DNA of 64,000 nucleotides from an uncultured Sphingomonadaceae bacterium (GCA_947497455.1 CANMGU010000002.1:466506-530505); one strand, 5' to 3'; positions 46,977 through 55,954 are shown, counted from the first letter of the stretch. Numbers and translations: made by a program. The notes: generated by a model not told the origin, from the letters alone.

Positions 46977-47648
46977 TCAGCCTTGCGCCGCTTCTGGCGT
47001 ATCAAAATGTTCGATCACCCAGGGTTCTTCTTCGGCGGCCTCCATCCATTCCACCATCCAGTCGTGACCCAACATCGTGTCCATGTAGGATGTGGCAAAG
47101 CCGGGAACCTGAACACCGTAAGTCTGGAAACGCGATACGATTGGGGCGTACATGATATCGACAGCACCAAAAGTGCCGAATAAAAAAGGACCGCCGCGAC
47201 CAAAGCGCGCCCGCGCTTGTGCCCATAGTTGCATGATTCGGGCAGCGTCTTGGATGACCTCTTGTGTAAATTGCAGTCCTTCAAAGCGCTTGCGCGTGTT
47301 CATTGGGCATTGTTTGCGCAGCGCCATGAAACCGCTGTGCATCTCCGCGGCCATCGAACGAGCCATGCCGCGAGCGGTTTCGTCTTTTGGCCAGAAGCGA
47401 TCACGATGGGTTTTGTCGGCGAGCCAGTCGATAATCGCCAAACTGTCCCAGATCACGCTTTCGCCATCCCAAAGTATCGGAACCTTGCCGCCTGAAGGGG
47501 CAAAATTTTCGCCGGTTCGCATGTCATCCCAATCTTCACCATAGAGCGGCACGGTGAGCTCTTCGAAGGAGAGTCCCGATTGTTTGCAGGCGAGCCATCC
47601 ACGCATGGACCAGCTGGAATAGGCTTTGTTTCCGATTATCAGTTTCAT
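46977..47648 (-). CDS. Glutathione S-transferase-like protein
   Basis: A 223-residue protein with an N-terminal thioredoxin-fold GST domain and a helical C-terminal domain. NKAYSSWSMRGWLACKQS puts Ser at the glutathione-activating position, followed by GGKVPILWDGESVIWDS (the cis-Pro and Glu/Ser contacts). This resembles GSTs of the SspA/YfcF-like bacterial group. Substrate unknown. ATG preferred to a GTG two codons upstream. It is between engB and dapE in a minus-strand run. Confidence 0.9.
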   Translation of the reverse strand: MKLIIGNKAYSSWSMRGWLACKQSGLSFEELTVPLYGEDWDDMRTGENFAPSGGKVPILWDGESVIWDSLAIIDWLADKTHRDRFWPKDETARGMARSMAAEMHSGFMALRKQCPMNTRKRFEGLQFTQEVIQDAARIMQLWAQARARFGRGGPFLFGTFGAVDIMYAPIVSRFQTYGVQVPGFATSYMDTMLGHDWMVEWMEAAEEEPWVIEHFDTPEAAQG

Positions 47649-47750
47649 AGACACATACCTAACTCACTCATCATGTGAGCGAAAGCGGGAATCTTATATA
47701 CTGATATTCGCTATTACTGCGGCGAAAGTTACGCCAGCCGATATCTCAAT

Positions 47751-48374
47751 CTATATCTGGACAGCTTCGAGCACCGCCATGCGCAGCTCGTCAATGCCCT
47801 GCTTTTTCTCAGATGATGTAACGATGAGGTCAGGATGCGCGGCCGGATGTTTTTTTGCCTCGGCCATGACTTTCGCTTTCGTCGCTTCCAGCGCGGCTGT
47901 TTTTACCTTGTCCGCCTTGGTCATGACGATCCGGTAGCTGACAGCGGCCTTGTCGAGCATCTCGAGCACATCCTCATCGGTATTCTTGATCCCGTGACGG
48001 CTGTCGATCAGTACGAAGGTGCGCTTGAGCACTTGCCGCCCTCGCAGATAATCATTGATCAAGTAGCGCCATTTCTGGACCACTTTGGGTGGTGCCTTAG
48101 CAAATCCATAGCCAGGCATATCGCATATTCGGAAAATCAGCGGATCGCCTATATCGAAGAAGTTCAGCTCCTGGGTTCGGCCAGGGGTGTTGGACGTCCG
48201 TGCCAGCCCATTGCGACCGGTCAGGGCATTGATCAGGGAGGACTTGCCGACATTGGACCGACCCGCAAAGGCAATTTCCGGGACTGTCGGATCTGGCAGA
48301 AACTGCAGCTGCGGCGCTGATTTCAGGAAAGAAATCGGCCCGGAAAAAATTTTGGGATGCAGTGGTTCGGTCAT
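47751..48374 (-). CDS. engB: Ribosome-assembly GTPase EngB (YihA/YsxC)
   Basis: A 207-residue GTPase needed for 50S subunit assembly. G1 is [21 protein letters not shown]3 is DMPGYGFA, G4 is MTKADKVK. Sequence before G1 ([11 protein letters not shown]) is typical. It lies downstream of yidC on the same strand, separated by about 110 bases that hold a dispersed inverted repeat. Confidence 0.97.
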   Translation of the reverse strand: MTEPLHPKIFSGPISFLKSAPQLQFLPDPTVPEIAFAGRSNVGKSSLINALTGRNGLARTSNTPGRTQELNFFDIGDPLIFRICDMPGYGFAKAPPKVVQKWRYLINDYLRGRQVLKRTFVLIDSRHGIKNTDEDVLEMLDKAAVSYRIVMTKADKVKTAALEATKAKVMAEAKKHPAAHPDLIVTSSEKKQGIDELRMAVLEAVQI

Positions 48375-48384
48375 AGATTAGTGC

Positions 48385-48466
48385 TCGTCATGCTGAACTT
48401 GATTCAGCATCCTGGATATTGATCATGACGCCCAGTCGGGATCCTGAATCAAGTTCAGAATGACGA
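48385..48466. repeat. Inverted intergenic repeat between yidC and engB
   Basis: Two 30-base arms (48385-48414 and 48437-48466) are reverse complements with only three mismatches, separated by 22 bases. The left arm reads TCGTCATGCTGAACTTGATT then CAGCATCCTG. This is the form of a known type of dispersed palindromic element in sphingomonad and other alphaproteobacterial genomes that ends in CGTCATNCTGAAC. It would fold into a long hairpin in the transcript between the two genes. No second copy occurs in this window. Confidence 0.8.
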
Positions 48467-48486
48467 ACCCAAAGGGCTTGTCTCGC

Positions 48487-50322
48487 CTAGTTTGTTTCAG
48501 CTGCTTTTTCTTCTGCCGCTTTTTTCGCCTTTTCTTCTGCGTCCTTGGCCATTTGCTCCTTTAGCTGTGGGTGGCGTGAATAGAGCCATTTTTGCTGAGC
48601 AATGGTAAGAATATTGGATACTGTCCAGTAAAGCTGCAGGCCGGCGGCAAAGGGCGCCATGATGAACACCAAGATCCACGGCATGATGCTGAAAATCTGT
48701 TGTTGCATCGGGTCCATTTGCTGCGGGTTCAGTTTGAACTGATAGTGCATGGTGATACCCATCAGGATCGGCAGGATGCCGACGGCGAGGAAGCTGGGTG
48801 GATCAAACGGGATCAGGCCGAAAAGGTTGACCGGCGTCAACGGATCTGGCGCAGACAGATCCTTGATCCATAGCGTAAAGGGTTGATGACGCATTTCGAT
48901 CGAAAGCATCAGCACTTTATAAAGCGCAAAGAAGATTGGAATTTGCAGGAAGATGGGCAGACAGCCGGCGAGCGGATTAACCTTTTCATCCTTGTACAGC
49001 TTCATGATTTCCTGCTGCTGCTTTTGTTTGTCTTCTTTATATTTTTCCTGAATCTTCTTCATCTTCGGCTGCACGGCACGCATCTGGGCCATGGAGGCAA
49101 ATTGCTTTTGCGCGATCGGGAACATGATTCCACGCACGACAAAGGTCATCAGGATGATCGCAACGCCAAAGTTGCCGGAAAATTCAAACAGCCAGTTGAG
49201 CAGATAGAAAAGCGGCTTTTCAAACCAGTAAAACCAGCCCCAGTCGACTGCACGGTCGAGCAGGGTGATATTATACTGTTCTTTATAGGTGTCGAGCAGC
49301 GCCGTTTCCTTGGCTCCCGCGAACAGGCGGGTCGTGGTCGTCAGGACCTTGCCCGGGGCAATGATTTGGGCATTTTCGCGCGCGACCTGTGCCTGATAGA
49401 CGTCGCCGCTCCCGGCGCGGAACTTGGCTTCCACTTTTGCGTTGCTGACCGGAACGAGCGCGCCGAGCCAATATTTGTCGGTAAAGCCGACCCAGCCATT
49501 GGTGGCATTGCCAGCAACGCCGTTCGTTCCGGCTTCATCAACATCTTCATAATCGGTGTCGAAATTTGCGACGCCGTCAAAGACGCCCATCGGGCCGATA
49601 TGGATGGTCCAGCTATCAGCCTCGCCAGGTGCTACGTTATCAAGATCACGAACGCGGCTAAGGATACCAAAAGGATTGAGCGCAATGGCGTTTTCACCAC
49701 GATTGGTGGCGCTTTGTTCTGCGGTGATCAGATAGTTTTCATCGATCGAAAATGTGATTGCAAAAGTCTGGCCGGTCTCGTTGGCCCAGCTGAGCGTCAC
49801 TGGTGTTTCGGGTGTCAGTTTTTCCTGATCCGCGATCCAGACCGTTTTGTCATCGGGTAATGTAATTCCATCGCCAGCCCAACCAAAGCGACTGAAATAG
49901 GCGTCCTTTGTACCGGATGGGGAGAATAGACGCACGGGCGGACTATCCTTATCCAGTTCCATTGTATGATCGGTCAGGGTCAGATCATCAAACCGTGCGC
50001 CCTGCAGATTGATTGAGCCCCTGAGGCGTGGTGTTTCAATCGCAACACGCGGGTTTTCGGCCAAAACGACGGGAAGATTACGGATTGTACCGGCAGCGGC
50101 GTCTGCTCCGATGGCAGTGGAACCGGGCGTAGTTGAAACAGCAGGAGTGGTACCATCAGACTGCGCGGTTGCTTGTGCACCTGCAGCGGTCTGTTCGGAT
50201 TGCTCGACCGCTTCGTTCTTATTCACCATATCCGGGAAAAATGTTTCCATCAGGACCGGCCAGCCAAACAGAATGATGCCGGTAAGCAAGACCGCCATGA
50301 TGATATTACGCTTGTCGTCCAC
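48487..50322 (-). CDS. yidC: Membrane protein insertase YidC
   Basis: A 611-residue inner-membrane protein that inserts and folds membrane proteins with or without SecYEG. An N-terminal anchor (IIMAVLLTGIILFGWPVLME) precedes a low-complexity Gln/Thr/Ala-rich stretch, the large periplasmic beta domain (about 90-350), and the conserved five-helix region with AQKQFASMAQMRAVQPKMKK and PLAGCLPIFLQIPIFFALYK. The C-terminus is Lys/Glu-rich, fitting ribosome contact. It follows rpmH-rnpA-yidD on the same strand. Confidence 0.98.
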   Translation of the reverse strand: MDDKRNIIMAVLLTGIILFGWPVLMETFFPDMVNKNEAVEQSEQTAAGAQATAQSDGTTPAVSTTPGSTAIGADAAAGTIRNLPVVLAENPRVAIETPRLRGSINLQGARFDDLTLTDHTMELDKDSPPVRLFSPSGTKDAYFSRFGWAGDGITLPDDKTVWIADQEKLTPETPVTLSWANETGQTFAITFSIDENYLITAEQSATNRGENAIALNPFGILSRVRDLDNVAPGEADSWTIHIGPMGVFDGVANFDTDYEDVDEAGTNGVAGNATNGWVGFTDKYWLGALVPVSNAKVEAKFRAGSGDVYQAQVARENAQIIAPGKVLTTTTRLFAGAKETALLDTYKEQYNITLLDRAVDWGWFYWFEKPLFYLLNWLFEFSGNFGVAIILMTFVVRGIMFPIAQKQFASMAQMRAVQPKMKKIQEKYKEDKQKQQQEIMKLYKDEKVNPLAGCLPIFLQIPIFFALYKVLMLSIEMRHQPFTLWIKDLSAPDPLTPVNLFGLIPFDPPSFLAVGILPILMGITMHYQFKLNPQQMDPMQQQIFSIMPWILVFIMAPFAAGLQLYWTVSNILTIAQQKWLYSRHPQLKEQMAKDAEEKAKKAAEEKAAETN

Positions 50323-50413
50323 TATTTTTCCTAAACTCTGGTCTTAAAGATCGATTTTACACCAAATAAGACTGGTGCCTGTCCTATTCAATTGGCCCTA
50401 TCCAATATTGGGT

Positions 50414-50626
50414 TCAGGGAACCGGGTCATAACCAGAGCCCCCCCACGGATGACAGCGCAATAGCCGTTTCGTTCCCAACCAGCTACCCCTAATTGCACC
50501 GTGTTTTTCGATCGCTTCGATCGCATAGGCCGAACAGGTGGGGCTATAGCGGCAGGTTGGCGGCAAAATGCGGGACGGCCCCCATTGCCAGCAGCGTACA
50601 CAGAAGATGAAAACGGCTTTCAACAT
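50414..50626 (-). CDS. yidD: Membrane protein insertion efficiency factor YidD
   Basis: A 70-residue protein of the YidD family. Family motifs are [20 protein letters not shown] with its paired cysteines, then [17 protein letters not shown]. It begins with an amphipathic hydrophobic helix that holds it at the inner membrane, where it aids YidC. The frame shift relative to a longer overlapping open frame was settled by these motifs. Seven bases after the rnpA stop, 91 bases before yidC. Confidence 0.96.
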   Translation of the reverse strand: MLKAVFIFCVRCWQWGPSRILPPTCRYSPTCSAYAIEAIEKHGAIRGSWLGTKRLLRCHPWGGSGYDPVP

Positions 50627-50632
50627 GCCTCT

Positions 50633-51034
50633 TTATAGCTTTTTTGCGAGATGTTTCAGCGCTTTTTCGAGATCTGATTTCATCGCGGTGAAATCCCGTT
50701 CCCCATCTTGTTTGCGGCCAATCATTATATGATCCGCACCACCGATGCCGTATTGCGGGAGCAATTCAGCGAGCAGGGCACGAAATCGGCGCTTCATTCG
50801 GTTGCGGGCCACCGCATTACCAATTTTCTTGGTCACGGTTATACCGTAGCGAATGGAATCCGGCACCACCGGATGATCTTCTGGACGTCTATATGCAAGC
50901 AGAACGAAGCTTGGCGTGACGAATCGCTTGCCGCGATTCGCTGCAAGAAAATCCGGACGTTTGCGAATCACCTTGATAGGAGAACTCGACAATACTCGCT
51001 CAGAGCCTGCCGAAGGATTATTGCGGACGGTCAC
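50633..51034 (-). CDS. rnpA: Ribonuclease P protein component
   Basis: A 133-residue basic protein that assists the RNase P RNA in 5' tRNA maturation. The signature is KKIGNAVARNRMKRRFRALL, and RPDFLAANRGKRFVTPSFVL is typical of the N-terminus. Start is GTG with AAGGGTG upstream. An extra 20-residue polar N-terminal tail is present, as in some alphaproteobacterial forms. Confidence 0.96.
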   Translation of the reverse strand: MTVRNNPSAGSERVLSSSPIKVIRKRPDFLAANRGKRFVTPSFVLLAYRRPEDHPVVPDSIRYGITVTKKIGNAVARNRMKRRFRALLAELLPQYGIGGADHIMIGRKQDGERDFTAMKSDLEKALKHLAKKL

Positions 51035-51076
51035 TGTTCACCCTTAGCCAAGCTCAGGGCGAATGCTGTGCGTGGT

Positions 51077-51211
51077 TTAGGCAGAGAGCTTCTTGCGGCC
51101 ACGCGAACGGCGGGCAGCCAACACTTTGCGGCCTCCGACTGTTGCTTTGCGGGCGCGGAAACCATGGCGCCGTTTGCGGACCAGGCGGCTCGGTTGAAAT
51201 GTGCGCTTCAT
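51077..51211 (-). CDS. rpmH: 50S ribosomal protein L34
   Basis: A 44-residue ribosomal protein, complete and canonical: [20 protein letters not shown] to [11 protein letters not shown]. The ATG has AGGAT upstream. It begins the rpmH-rnpA-yidD-yidC run. A hairpin with T-run lies 30 bases ahead of the start. Confidence 0.98.
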   Translation of the reverse strand: MKRTFQPSRLVRKRRHGFRARKATVGGRKVLAARRSRGRKKLSA

Positions 51212-51237
51212 CGCGTTTATCCTACGTCTAAAATTTC

Positions 51238-51266
51238 GATAAAAAAGGCCGCTAAAAGCTGCGGCC
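51238..51266 (-). terminator. Terminator or attenuator hairpin ahead of rpmH
   Basis: On the minus strand GGCCGC (51261-51266) pairs with GCGGCC (51247-51252) across an 8-base loop, followed by TTTTTT. It lies between the PGPGW-protein gene and rpmH. It probably ends the upstream transcript; as it may be inside the rpmH leader it could also attenuate the ribosomal gene. Confidence 0.75.
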
Positions 51267-51352
51267 ACGTTGTTGAGGGTGCGGATAAGTGTGCAGGCGC
51301 AGAAAGTCAAGCATTAGCCAGAGGCGCAGACAAAAAAAGTGGCGCGGAAAGC

Positions 51353-51691
51353 TCAGCTTTCTGACTTGGTTTTAACCTTACCAAATATCGGCAGCTCAAA
51401 CTCATCAGGCAGCGTCTTGTGCCGTTTCCGGCGCATCGCCCAGTCTGTCCATTGGCCATATTTAGGAAAACGCCTCTTGAAATCGGCATAGCGCTTCTTC
51501 GCCCAACGTGAATTTTGCAGTACCAGGGCCAGTCCCAGTGGAAACATGATGATAAAACCGGGGCCGGGAATAGCGCCGACAATGGGCGACAGCAGCATCA
51601 GCGCAAAGCCGAGTATCGAGAGCGCGAAGCGCGATCCCGACGTATATCTCCAACGTTTCTTTCTCAGTTTCTCGTCCATATCCACTTTCAT
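51353..51691 (-). CDS. PGPGW-motif transmembrane protein
   Basis: A 112-residue inner-membrane protein with two helices (FALSILGFALMLLSPIVGAI and GFIIMFPLGLALVLQ) joined by IPGPGFIIMF, the proline-rich loop of the 'putative transmembrane protein PGPGW' family. A basic cytoplasmic tail (RWAKKRYADFKRRFPKYGQW) follows. Function unknown. Start not certain: this ATG or one four codons later; earlier codons are unsupported. Confidence 0.75.
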   Translation of the reverse strand: MKVDMDEKLRKKRWRYTSGSRFALSILGFALMLLSPIVGAIPGPGFIIMFPLGLALVLQNSRWAKKRYADFKRRFPKYGQWTDWAMRRKRHKTLPDEFELPIFGKVKTKSES

Positions 51692-51842
51692 GTGTCTTAT
51701 GTGATGCATCATAACGCTGCCCGCAAGCCGCGCTGTCGAAGAAATCACGCTGCTCGTCGATTATCATTCTAATTTATGCATATAGCATGAATGGAAGACG
51801 GAGCAGAATCGCTGCACCCGTAAATTTGTCTCGGATATGTGG

Positions 51843-52583
51843 CTAGTGTACCAGCTGAAAGCGTGCGAGATCCGTACGAGACAGTTTAAGTTGTCCGGCA
51901 AAGGGCACACTGTTGGTTAGCGCATAAAAAGCGCGCGCCTTGTCGGCTGGAACACCCATTTCTCTATAATAATTTAGATATTCGTCATGAACCGGATCAT
52001 TGGGCGGATAGTCATTGGCTTCTCTGCCATCTTCATCCATCCAGCTATGGACGACAAATTCTGCGCCTTTATCTGCAGTGTGTCGAACTCCAGCGAGAAA
52101 AAGTTCAACGGCACCTGAGCGTACGGAGCCACGCGAAGGCACATGAGTGCTAATTCCTGCACGCCTTATCTGTCGTGCGAGATTAAGATTGGCTTCTTCA
52201 TCAATCGATCCGTCACAGTCGATCATCTCGATCCGTTTGATACCCGGATAATGTTGGAGCATTTTCTGAAACAGCGCGGGCGAATAGCTGTCAACGGTAC
52301 CGGACATTTCCACAGTATCAGCTGAGATGACGCGAAACGGGCCATAGCTTGCCTCGGCAGGAGCGGACGTCCAGCCGGTCTGATGCTCCGGCTCTACGAT
52401 TTCGTAGGTGAACGTCTCGACAGTTTCGGTTACCGTATAACCGGAATCGGCGGCTTGGACCTTTTCGGCGGGAAGCAGGAAGAGGGCAAAAAAGGCAAAT
52501 AGCGCAACCCAGAGACTAAGCCCCAGATTGTCGTCTAGCCCTTGACCCTGGCTGAACCGATTCACATCAGTTGTTTGATCCAT
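51843..52583 (-). CDS. Membrane-anchored or exported ClpP-like protein (COG3904 type)
   Basis: A 246-residue protein with an N-terminal hydrophobic segment (about 21-40) ending in LLPAEKVQAAD, an anchor or signal peptide. The rest resembles the COG3904 group of predicted periplasmic proteins with a ClpP/crotonase fold: IEMIDCDGSIDEEANLNLAR (strand and helix), ISTHVPSRGSVRSGAVELFL with S156 at the nucleophile site, and FVVHSW with H179. The usual Cys-rich SAC motif of relatives is replaced by RSGAV. No substrate is assigned. It diverges from comM. Confidence 0.75.
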   Translation of the reverse strand: MDQTTDVNRFSQGQGLDDNLGLSLWVALFAFFALFLLPAEKVQAADSGYTVTETVETFTYEIVEPEHQTGWTSAPAEASYGPFRVISADTVEMSGTVDSYSPALFQKMLQHYPGIKRIEMIDCDGSIDEEANLNLARQIRRAGISTHVPSRGSVRSGAVELFLAGVRHTADKGAEFVVHSWMDEDGREANDYPPNDPVHDEYLNYYREMGVPADKARAFYALTNSVPFAGQLKLSRTDLARFQLVH

Positions 52584-52790
52584 ACCACTTTCCATCGGAC
52601 GCTTTTGTCAAAAAGCATTTGATAAATAGTAGGGACGGTTGGTTTGCAGAAAGTTAACCAAGAATCACCGGAGAATTCCGTCGATCTCCACTTCCGTTGA
52701 CGGTTCCGGCCAAGCCGCGCTTCCCGCTCGACTCTTGTGTTTCCTCTTGTCACTGTCACGAGCGATAGCAAGCACATAGGGCAGGTTGAA

Positions 52791-54299
52791 ATGGTAGCAC
52801 TGGTTTCCACCGTGGCCTATTTGGGTTTGGAAGCGCGCGGGGTAGAGGTGCAATGTCAGGTCGCACCAGGTATACCGGCCTTCAATATTGTGGGGTTGCC
52901 CGACAAAGCTGTGGCAGAAAGTCGCGAGCGTGTGCGCGCCGCAATCGCAGCGCTCGGGCTTTCTCTCCCACCCAAGCGGATCACGATCAATCTGTCGCCG
53001 GCGGATTTGCCTAAAGAAGGCTCACACTATGATCTGCCCGTTGCCTTGGCGCTGCTCGGGGCAATGGGTATTATCGATGCGGAGACTTTGGGCAGCTATG
53101 TCGTGGTCGGAGAATTGTCACTTGACGGGCGGTTGGCGGCGACACCAGGAGTTTTGCTCGCGGCCCTGCACGCGTCCGGCGAGAATTCAGGGTTGATATG
53201 CCCAGCTTTGCAAGGGCCAGAAGCAGCCTGGGCTGGCGATGTCGAGATTTTGGCTCCGCATGATCTTTTGGCACTGCTCAATCACTTCAAGGGTCAGTCC
53301 GTGTTGACCCCTCCCGAAGCAGGCGCTGCCCCAGAGCCGGAGCATGGCCCGAATTTGAAAGACGTAAAGGGTCAGGAAACCGCCAAGCGCGCTTTGGAGG
53401 TTGCGGCGGCAGGTGGACATAATCTGTTAATGAGCGGTCCGCCTGGATCCGGAAAATCATTGCTCGCATCTTGTCTGCCCGGCATCTTGCCACCTCTATC
53501 CCCGGCCGAAGCCTTGGAAGTATCTATGGTTGCCAGTGTGGCAGGGACACTGGAGGGCGGTCAGATGAGCCGAACCCGGCCATTCAGGCATCCGCATCAC
53601 TCGGCTTCGATGGCCGCCTTGGTTGGTGGTGGTTTGAAAGTGCGCCCAGGAGAGGTCAGTTTGGCGCATCTGGGCGTATTGTTTCTCGATGAACTGCCCG
53701 AATTTCAGCGGGCCGTGCTTGATTCGCTACGTCAGCCCCTGGAGACCGGTGAAGTCAGTGTCGCTCGCGCCAATGCTCATGTTACCTTTCCGGCGCGGGT
53801 GCAAATGGTGGCCGCAATGAATCCCTGTCGCTGTGGCCATTTGGGGGATGCAACTCTTGCCTGTTCCCGCGCACCGCGATGTGCGGCTGACTATCAAGCG
53901 AAGGTTTCCGGACCCCTTCTTGACCGGATCGATTTGCATATTGAGGTTGAGGCTTTGTCAGCAACCGATCTCACGATGCCGGCTCCCGCTGAAGGGTCAG
54001 ACTTGGTTGCTGCAAGAGTGGCAGCGGCTCGGGCCTTGCAGAGTAAGCGCTATGCCGACCTCGATTGCCGCACCAATTGCGAGATTGCTGGCGATAGTTT
54101 GGACACATATGCCGCACCCGATGAAGCTGGCCAGAAATTACTGGCTCAGGCCGCCGAAGCGATGCGACTATCCGCTCGCGGTTATACGCGCGTCCTGCGC
54201 GTATCCCGAACCATAGCGGATCTGGCCGGAGTCGAGCGGGTTGGGCGCATTCATGTGGCAGAAGCACTCAGCTATCGACGGCAGACACCGCGTAACTAA
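52791..54299 (+). CDS. comM: YifB/ComM-family Mg-chelatase-like AAA+ ATPase
   Basis: A 502-residue protein. The N-terminal domain (ARGVEVQCQVAPGIPAFNIV, GLPDKAVAESRERVRAAI) has the Lon-substrate-like fold of ChlI relatives. The ATPase has Walker A GPPGSGKS (216-223), Walker B LFLDELPEF, and a Cys cluster in AAMNPCRCGHLGD. ComM helicases help branch migration in natural transformation in other bacteria. Start is the ATG with AGGGCAGG ahead; 18 codons upstream are unsupported. Confidence 0.96.
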   Translation: MVALVSTVAYLGLEARGVEVQCQVAPGIPAFNIVGLPDKAVAESRERVRAAIAALGLSLPPKRITINLSPADLPKEGSHYDLPVALALLGAMGIIDAETLGSYVVVGELSLDGRLAATPGVLLAALHASGENSGLICPALQGPEAAWAGDVEILAPHDLLALLNHFKGQSVLTPPEAGAAPEPEHGPNLKDVKGQETAKRALEVAAAGGHNLLMSGPPGSGKSLLASCLPGILPPLSPAEALEVSMVASVAGTLEGGQMSRTRPFRHPHHSASMAALVGGGLKVRPGEVSLAHLGVLFLDELPEFQRAVLDSLRQPLETGEVSVARANAHVTFPARVQMVAAMNPCRCGHLGDATLACSRAPRCAADYQAKVSGPLLDRIDLHIEVEALSATDLTMPAPAEGSDLVAARVAAARALQSKRYADLDCRTNCEIAGDSLDTYAAPDEAGQKLLAQAAEAMRLSARGYTRVLRVSRTIADLAGVERVGRIHVAEALSYRRQTPRN

Positions 54300-54345
54300 A
54301 TCCGCGCTGGCAGCGCCGGCTTTGCTTTGTAGAAAAGACCGCCGT

Positions 54346-54846
54346 TTAAGCGGCCTTGTCGTCCGAGGTCAGTTCCAGTGGCGGTGATTTTTTCGCCATA
54401 TCGACGGTGGTCTTGGCCAAATTCGGAGACTTGGCGCTCTTATGCTTGAACTTGCCGTCGACATGACCGCCTTGTTCAATTGTGACATTTTCATAAGACA
54501 CGTCACCACCGATCCGCGCGCTGGAACTGATCACAAGATCACCGGCTTCAATTGAGCCTTCCACAGCGCCCGACAGGCTGGCATTTTGCGCAACAATGGC
54601 ACCCTGAATTTTGCTGGATGGGCCCTGAACAAGAGACAGGCATCTGATGTCGCCGATCACTTCGCCATCGATATGCAGGTCGACTTTCGCCTCGATATTG
54701 CCAGTGATGACAATTCCGTCTCCGATAATGGAGAAGCTGGATCCGTTACTTGCACTGCTTCTAGCCACGGCTGGAGCCTGACTTTTTGGCACGCTTCTTT
54801 GGTGCGTTTGTTCGCTGTCTTGCGACGGCTTGGACTTTGAGAACAT
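54346..54846 (-). CDS. Bactofilin-family cytoskeletal protein
   Basis: A 166-residue protein with disordered Ser/Pro-rich tails and a central bactofilin domain (about 37-130): SIIGDGIVITGNIEAKVDLH, IDGEVIGDIRC and ISSSARIGGDVSYENVTIEQ, giving a right-handed beta-helix. Bactofilins polymerise at the membrane and position cell-wall enzymes. A perfect GGAGG precedes its ATG, which lies inside the 3' end of the M23 peptidase gene; the two frames overlap by 86 bases. This pairing suggests the filament recruits that peptidase. Confidence 0.95.
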   Translation of the reverse strand: MFSKSKPSQDSEQTHQRSVPKSQAPAVARSSASNGSSFSIIGDGIVITGNIEAKVDLHIDGEVIGDIRCLSLVQGPSSKIQGAIVAQNASLSGAVEGSIEAGDLVISSSARIGGDVSYENVTIEQGGHVDGKFKHKSAKSPNLAKTTVDMAKKSPPLELTSDDKAA

Positions 54847-55954
54847 CTGTATTCGCCTCCAGAAATGGTCTTGGGTTCACCGCTTGGCCATTCAGCCGCA
54901 CTTCAAAATGAAGATGTGTGCCAGTTGAACGTCCGGTACTTCCCATTGCCCCCACTTGTAATCCTTGTTTCACTTTTTGACCAGTGGCCACATGAATTTT
55001 GGAAAGATGTGCGTAGCGCGTCATCAAGCCATTGCCATGGGTAATTTCCACTGTTTTGCCATAGCCCGATTTCCAACCCGCATGGCTAATTGTACCGCTG
55101 GCTGCGGACAATATAGGCTGACCATGGGGGCCTTTGAAGTCAATACCACTATGCATCGCGCCGCCGCCGGTAAAGGGATCGCGACGATAGCCATAGCCGC
55201 TTGACATCATGGTGATATCTGCTGGCATGGCCGACGGTATGGTGAGCAAAGTGCGCTCTAGCTGATCCATCCGCACCAATGCATTGTTCAAGCGCTCCAG
55301 CGTAGGGTGCAGCTCTTTCTCGTCATCGTCGAAAAACGGGATAAGCGGACCACCAACTGCAGCGCCGGATGTTTTAGAAAGGGTTTCGGGGTTGAGCCCG
55401 AATTTGCGAATCGCGGCTTCGGCATCGGCCGTGCGCTTCATCGCAGCGCGCGTTAACTTCCGCGCAAATGCGATCTGCCGAGCTTCCACTTTTGCCAGAA
55501 ACGCTGCTTCCGGAAATGCGGCACTGATCTTGTCGGTATTTTCGGAAAGTTGCTTGTCAGTTTCAGCAGCATCCGTTGCTATGGGCGCATTGCCGCCAAA
55601 ATGTTCCTTGAACATGTTGTCGAGAATATCCTGACGCTGGCTGAGATCACTCGCTACCCCATCAATCGATTCTTTATATGCCGCAACTCGGCTCTGGCTG
55701 CTGTTCACAGCCGCTTCTTTTTCCGCCAAAGCCATACGTTCGCTGGTTACGGTCAGTTGATTGACTGTCATCGCGAGGGTTACAATCAGCCAAAGGCTGA
55801 TAATTCCAACAACGATGAAAGCGACGCGTTTCTGCAATTGTCCTGAAATGGTAAGGAACCGAACCTGTCCGTTAGCGCGCATGAAAAATTCGCGATCTGT
55901 GAACATATGATCCAATCGGGCGAACAGCCCTTCCTTGGTTTTATGATTGTGCAT
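54761..55954 (-). CDS. Membrane-anchored M23-family peptidase (LmdC-like)
   Basis: A 397-residue inner-membrane protein. One helix (about 44-66) anchors it, a coiled-coil region (about 70-180) follows in the periplasm, and the LytM domain lies at 245-365: H268 and D272 in AMHSGIDFKG, H316 in RYAHLSK, and H347-L-H349 in GTHLHFEVR, so it should be an active D,D-endopeptidase on peptidoglycan. A basic C-terminal tail (RTNAPKKRAKKSGSSRG) is encoded in the stretch shared with the bactofilin gene. M23 peptidase genes next to bactofilin genes recur in bacteria. Confidence 0.95.
   Translation of the reverse strand: MHNHKTKEGLFARLDHMFTDREFFMRANGQVRFLTISGQLQKRVAFIVVGIISLWLIVTLAMTVNQLTVTSERMALAEKEAAVNSSQSRVAAYKESIDGVASDLSQRQDILDNMFKEHFGGNAPIATDAAETDKQLSENTDKISAAFPEAAFLAKVEARQIAFARKLTRAAMKRTADAEAAIRKFGLNPETLSKTSGAAVGGPLIPFFDDDEKELHPTLERLNNALVRMDQLERTLLTIPSAMPADITMMSSGYGYRRDPFTGGGAMHSGIDFKGPHGQPILSAASGTISHAGWKSGYGKTVEITHGNGLMTRYAHLSKIHVATGQKVKQGLQVGAMGSTGRSTGTHLHFEVRLNGQAVNPRPFLEANTDVLKVQAVARQRTNAPKKRAKKSGSSRG

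Noticed and set aside
47663..47681. CTCAC/GTGAG inverted repeat upstream of the GST gene
   Set aside because: Arms of five bases are expected by chance and no regulator is adjacent.
52650..52680. GTTAAC-containing stretch between the ClpP-like gene and comM as a CtrA site
   Set aside because: The second half-site at the proper seven-base spacing is missing.
54300..54345. Possible bidirectional terminator between comM and bactofilin genes
   Set aside because: Stem is short and imperfect and the T-run is broken.
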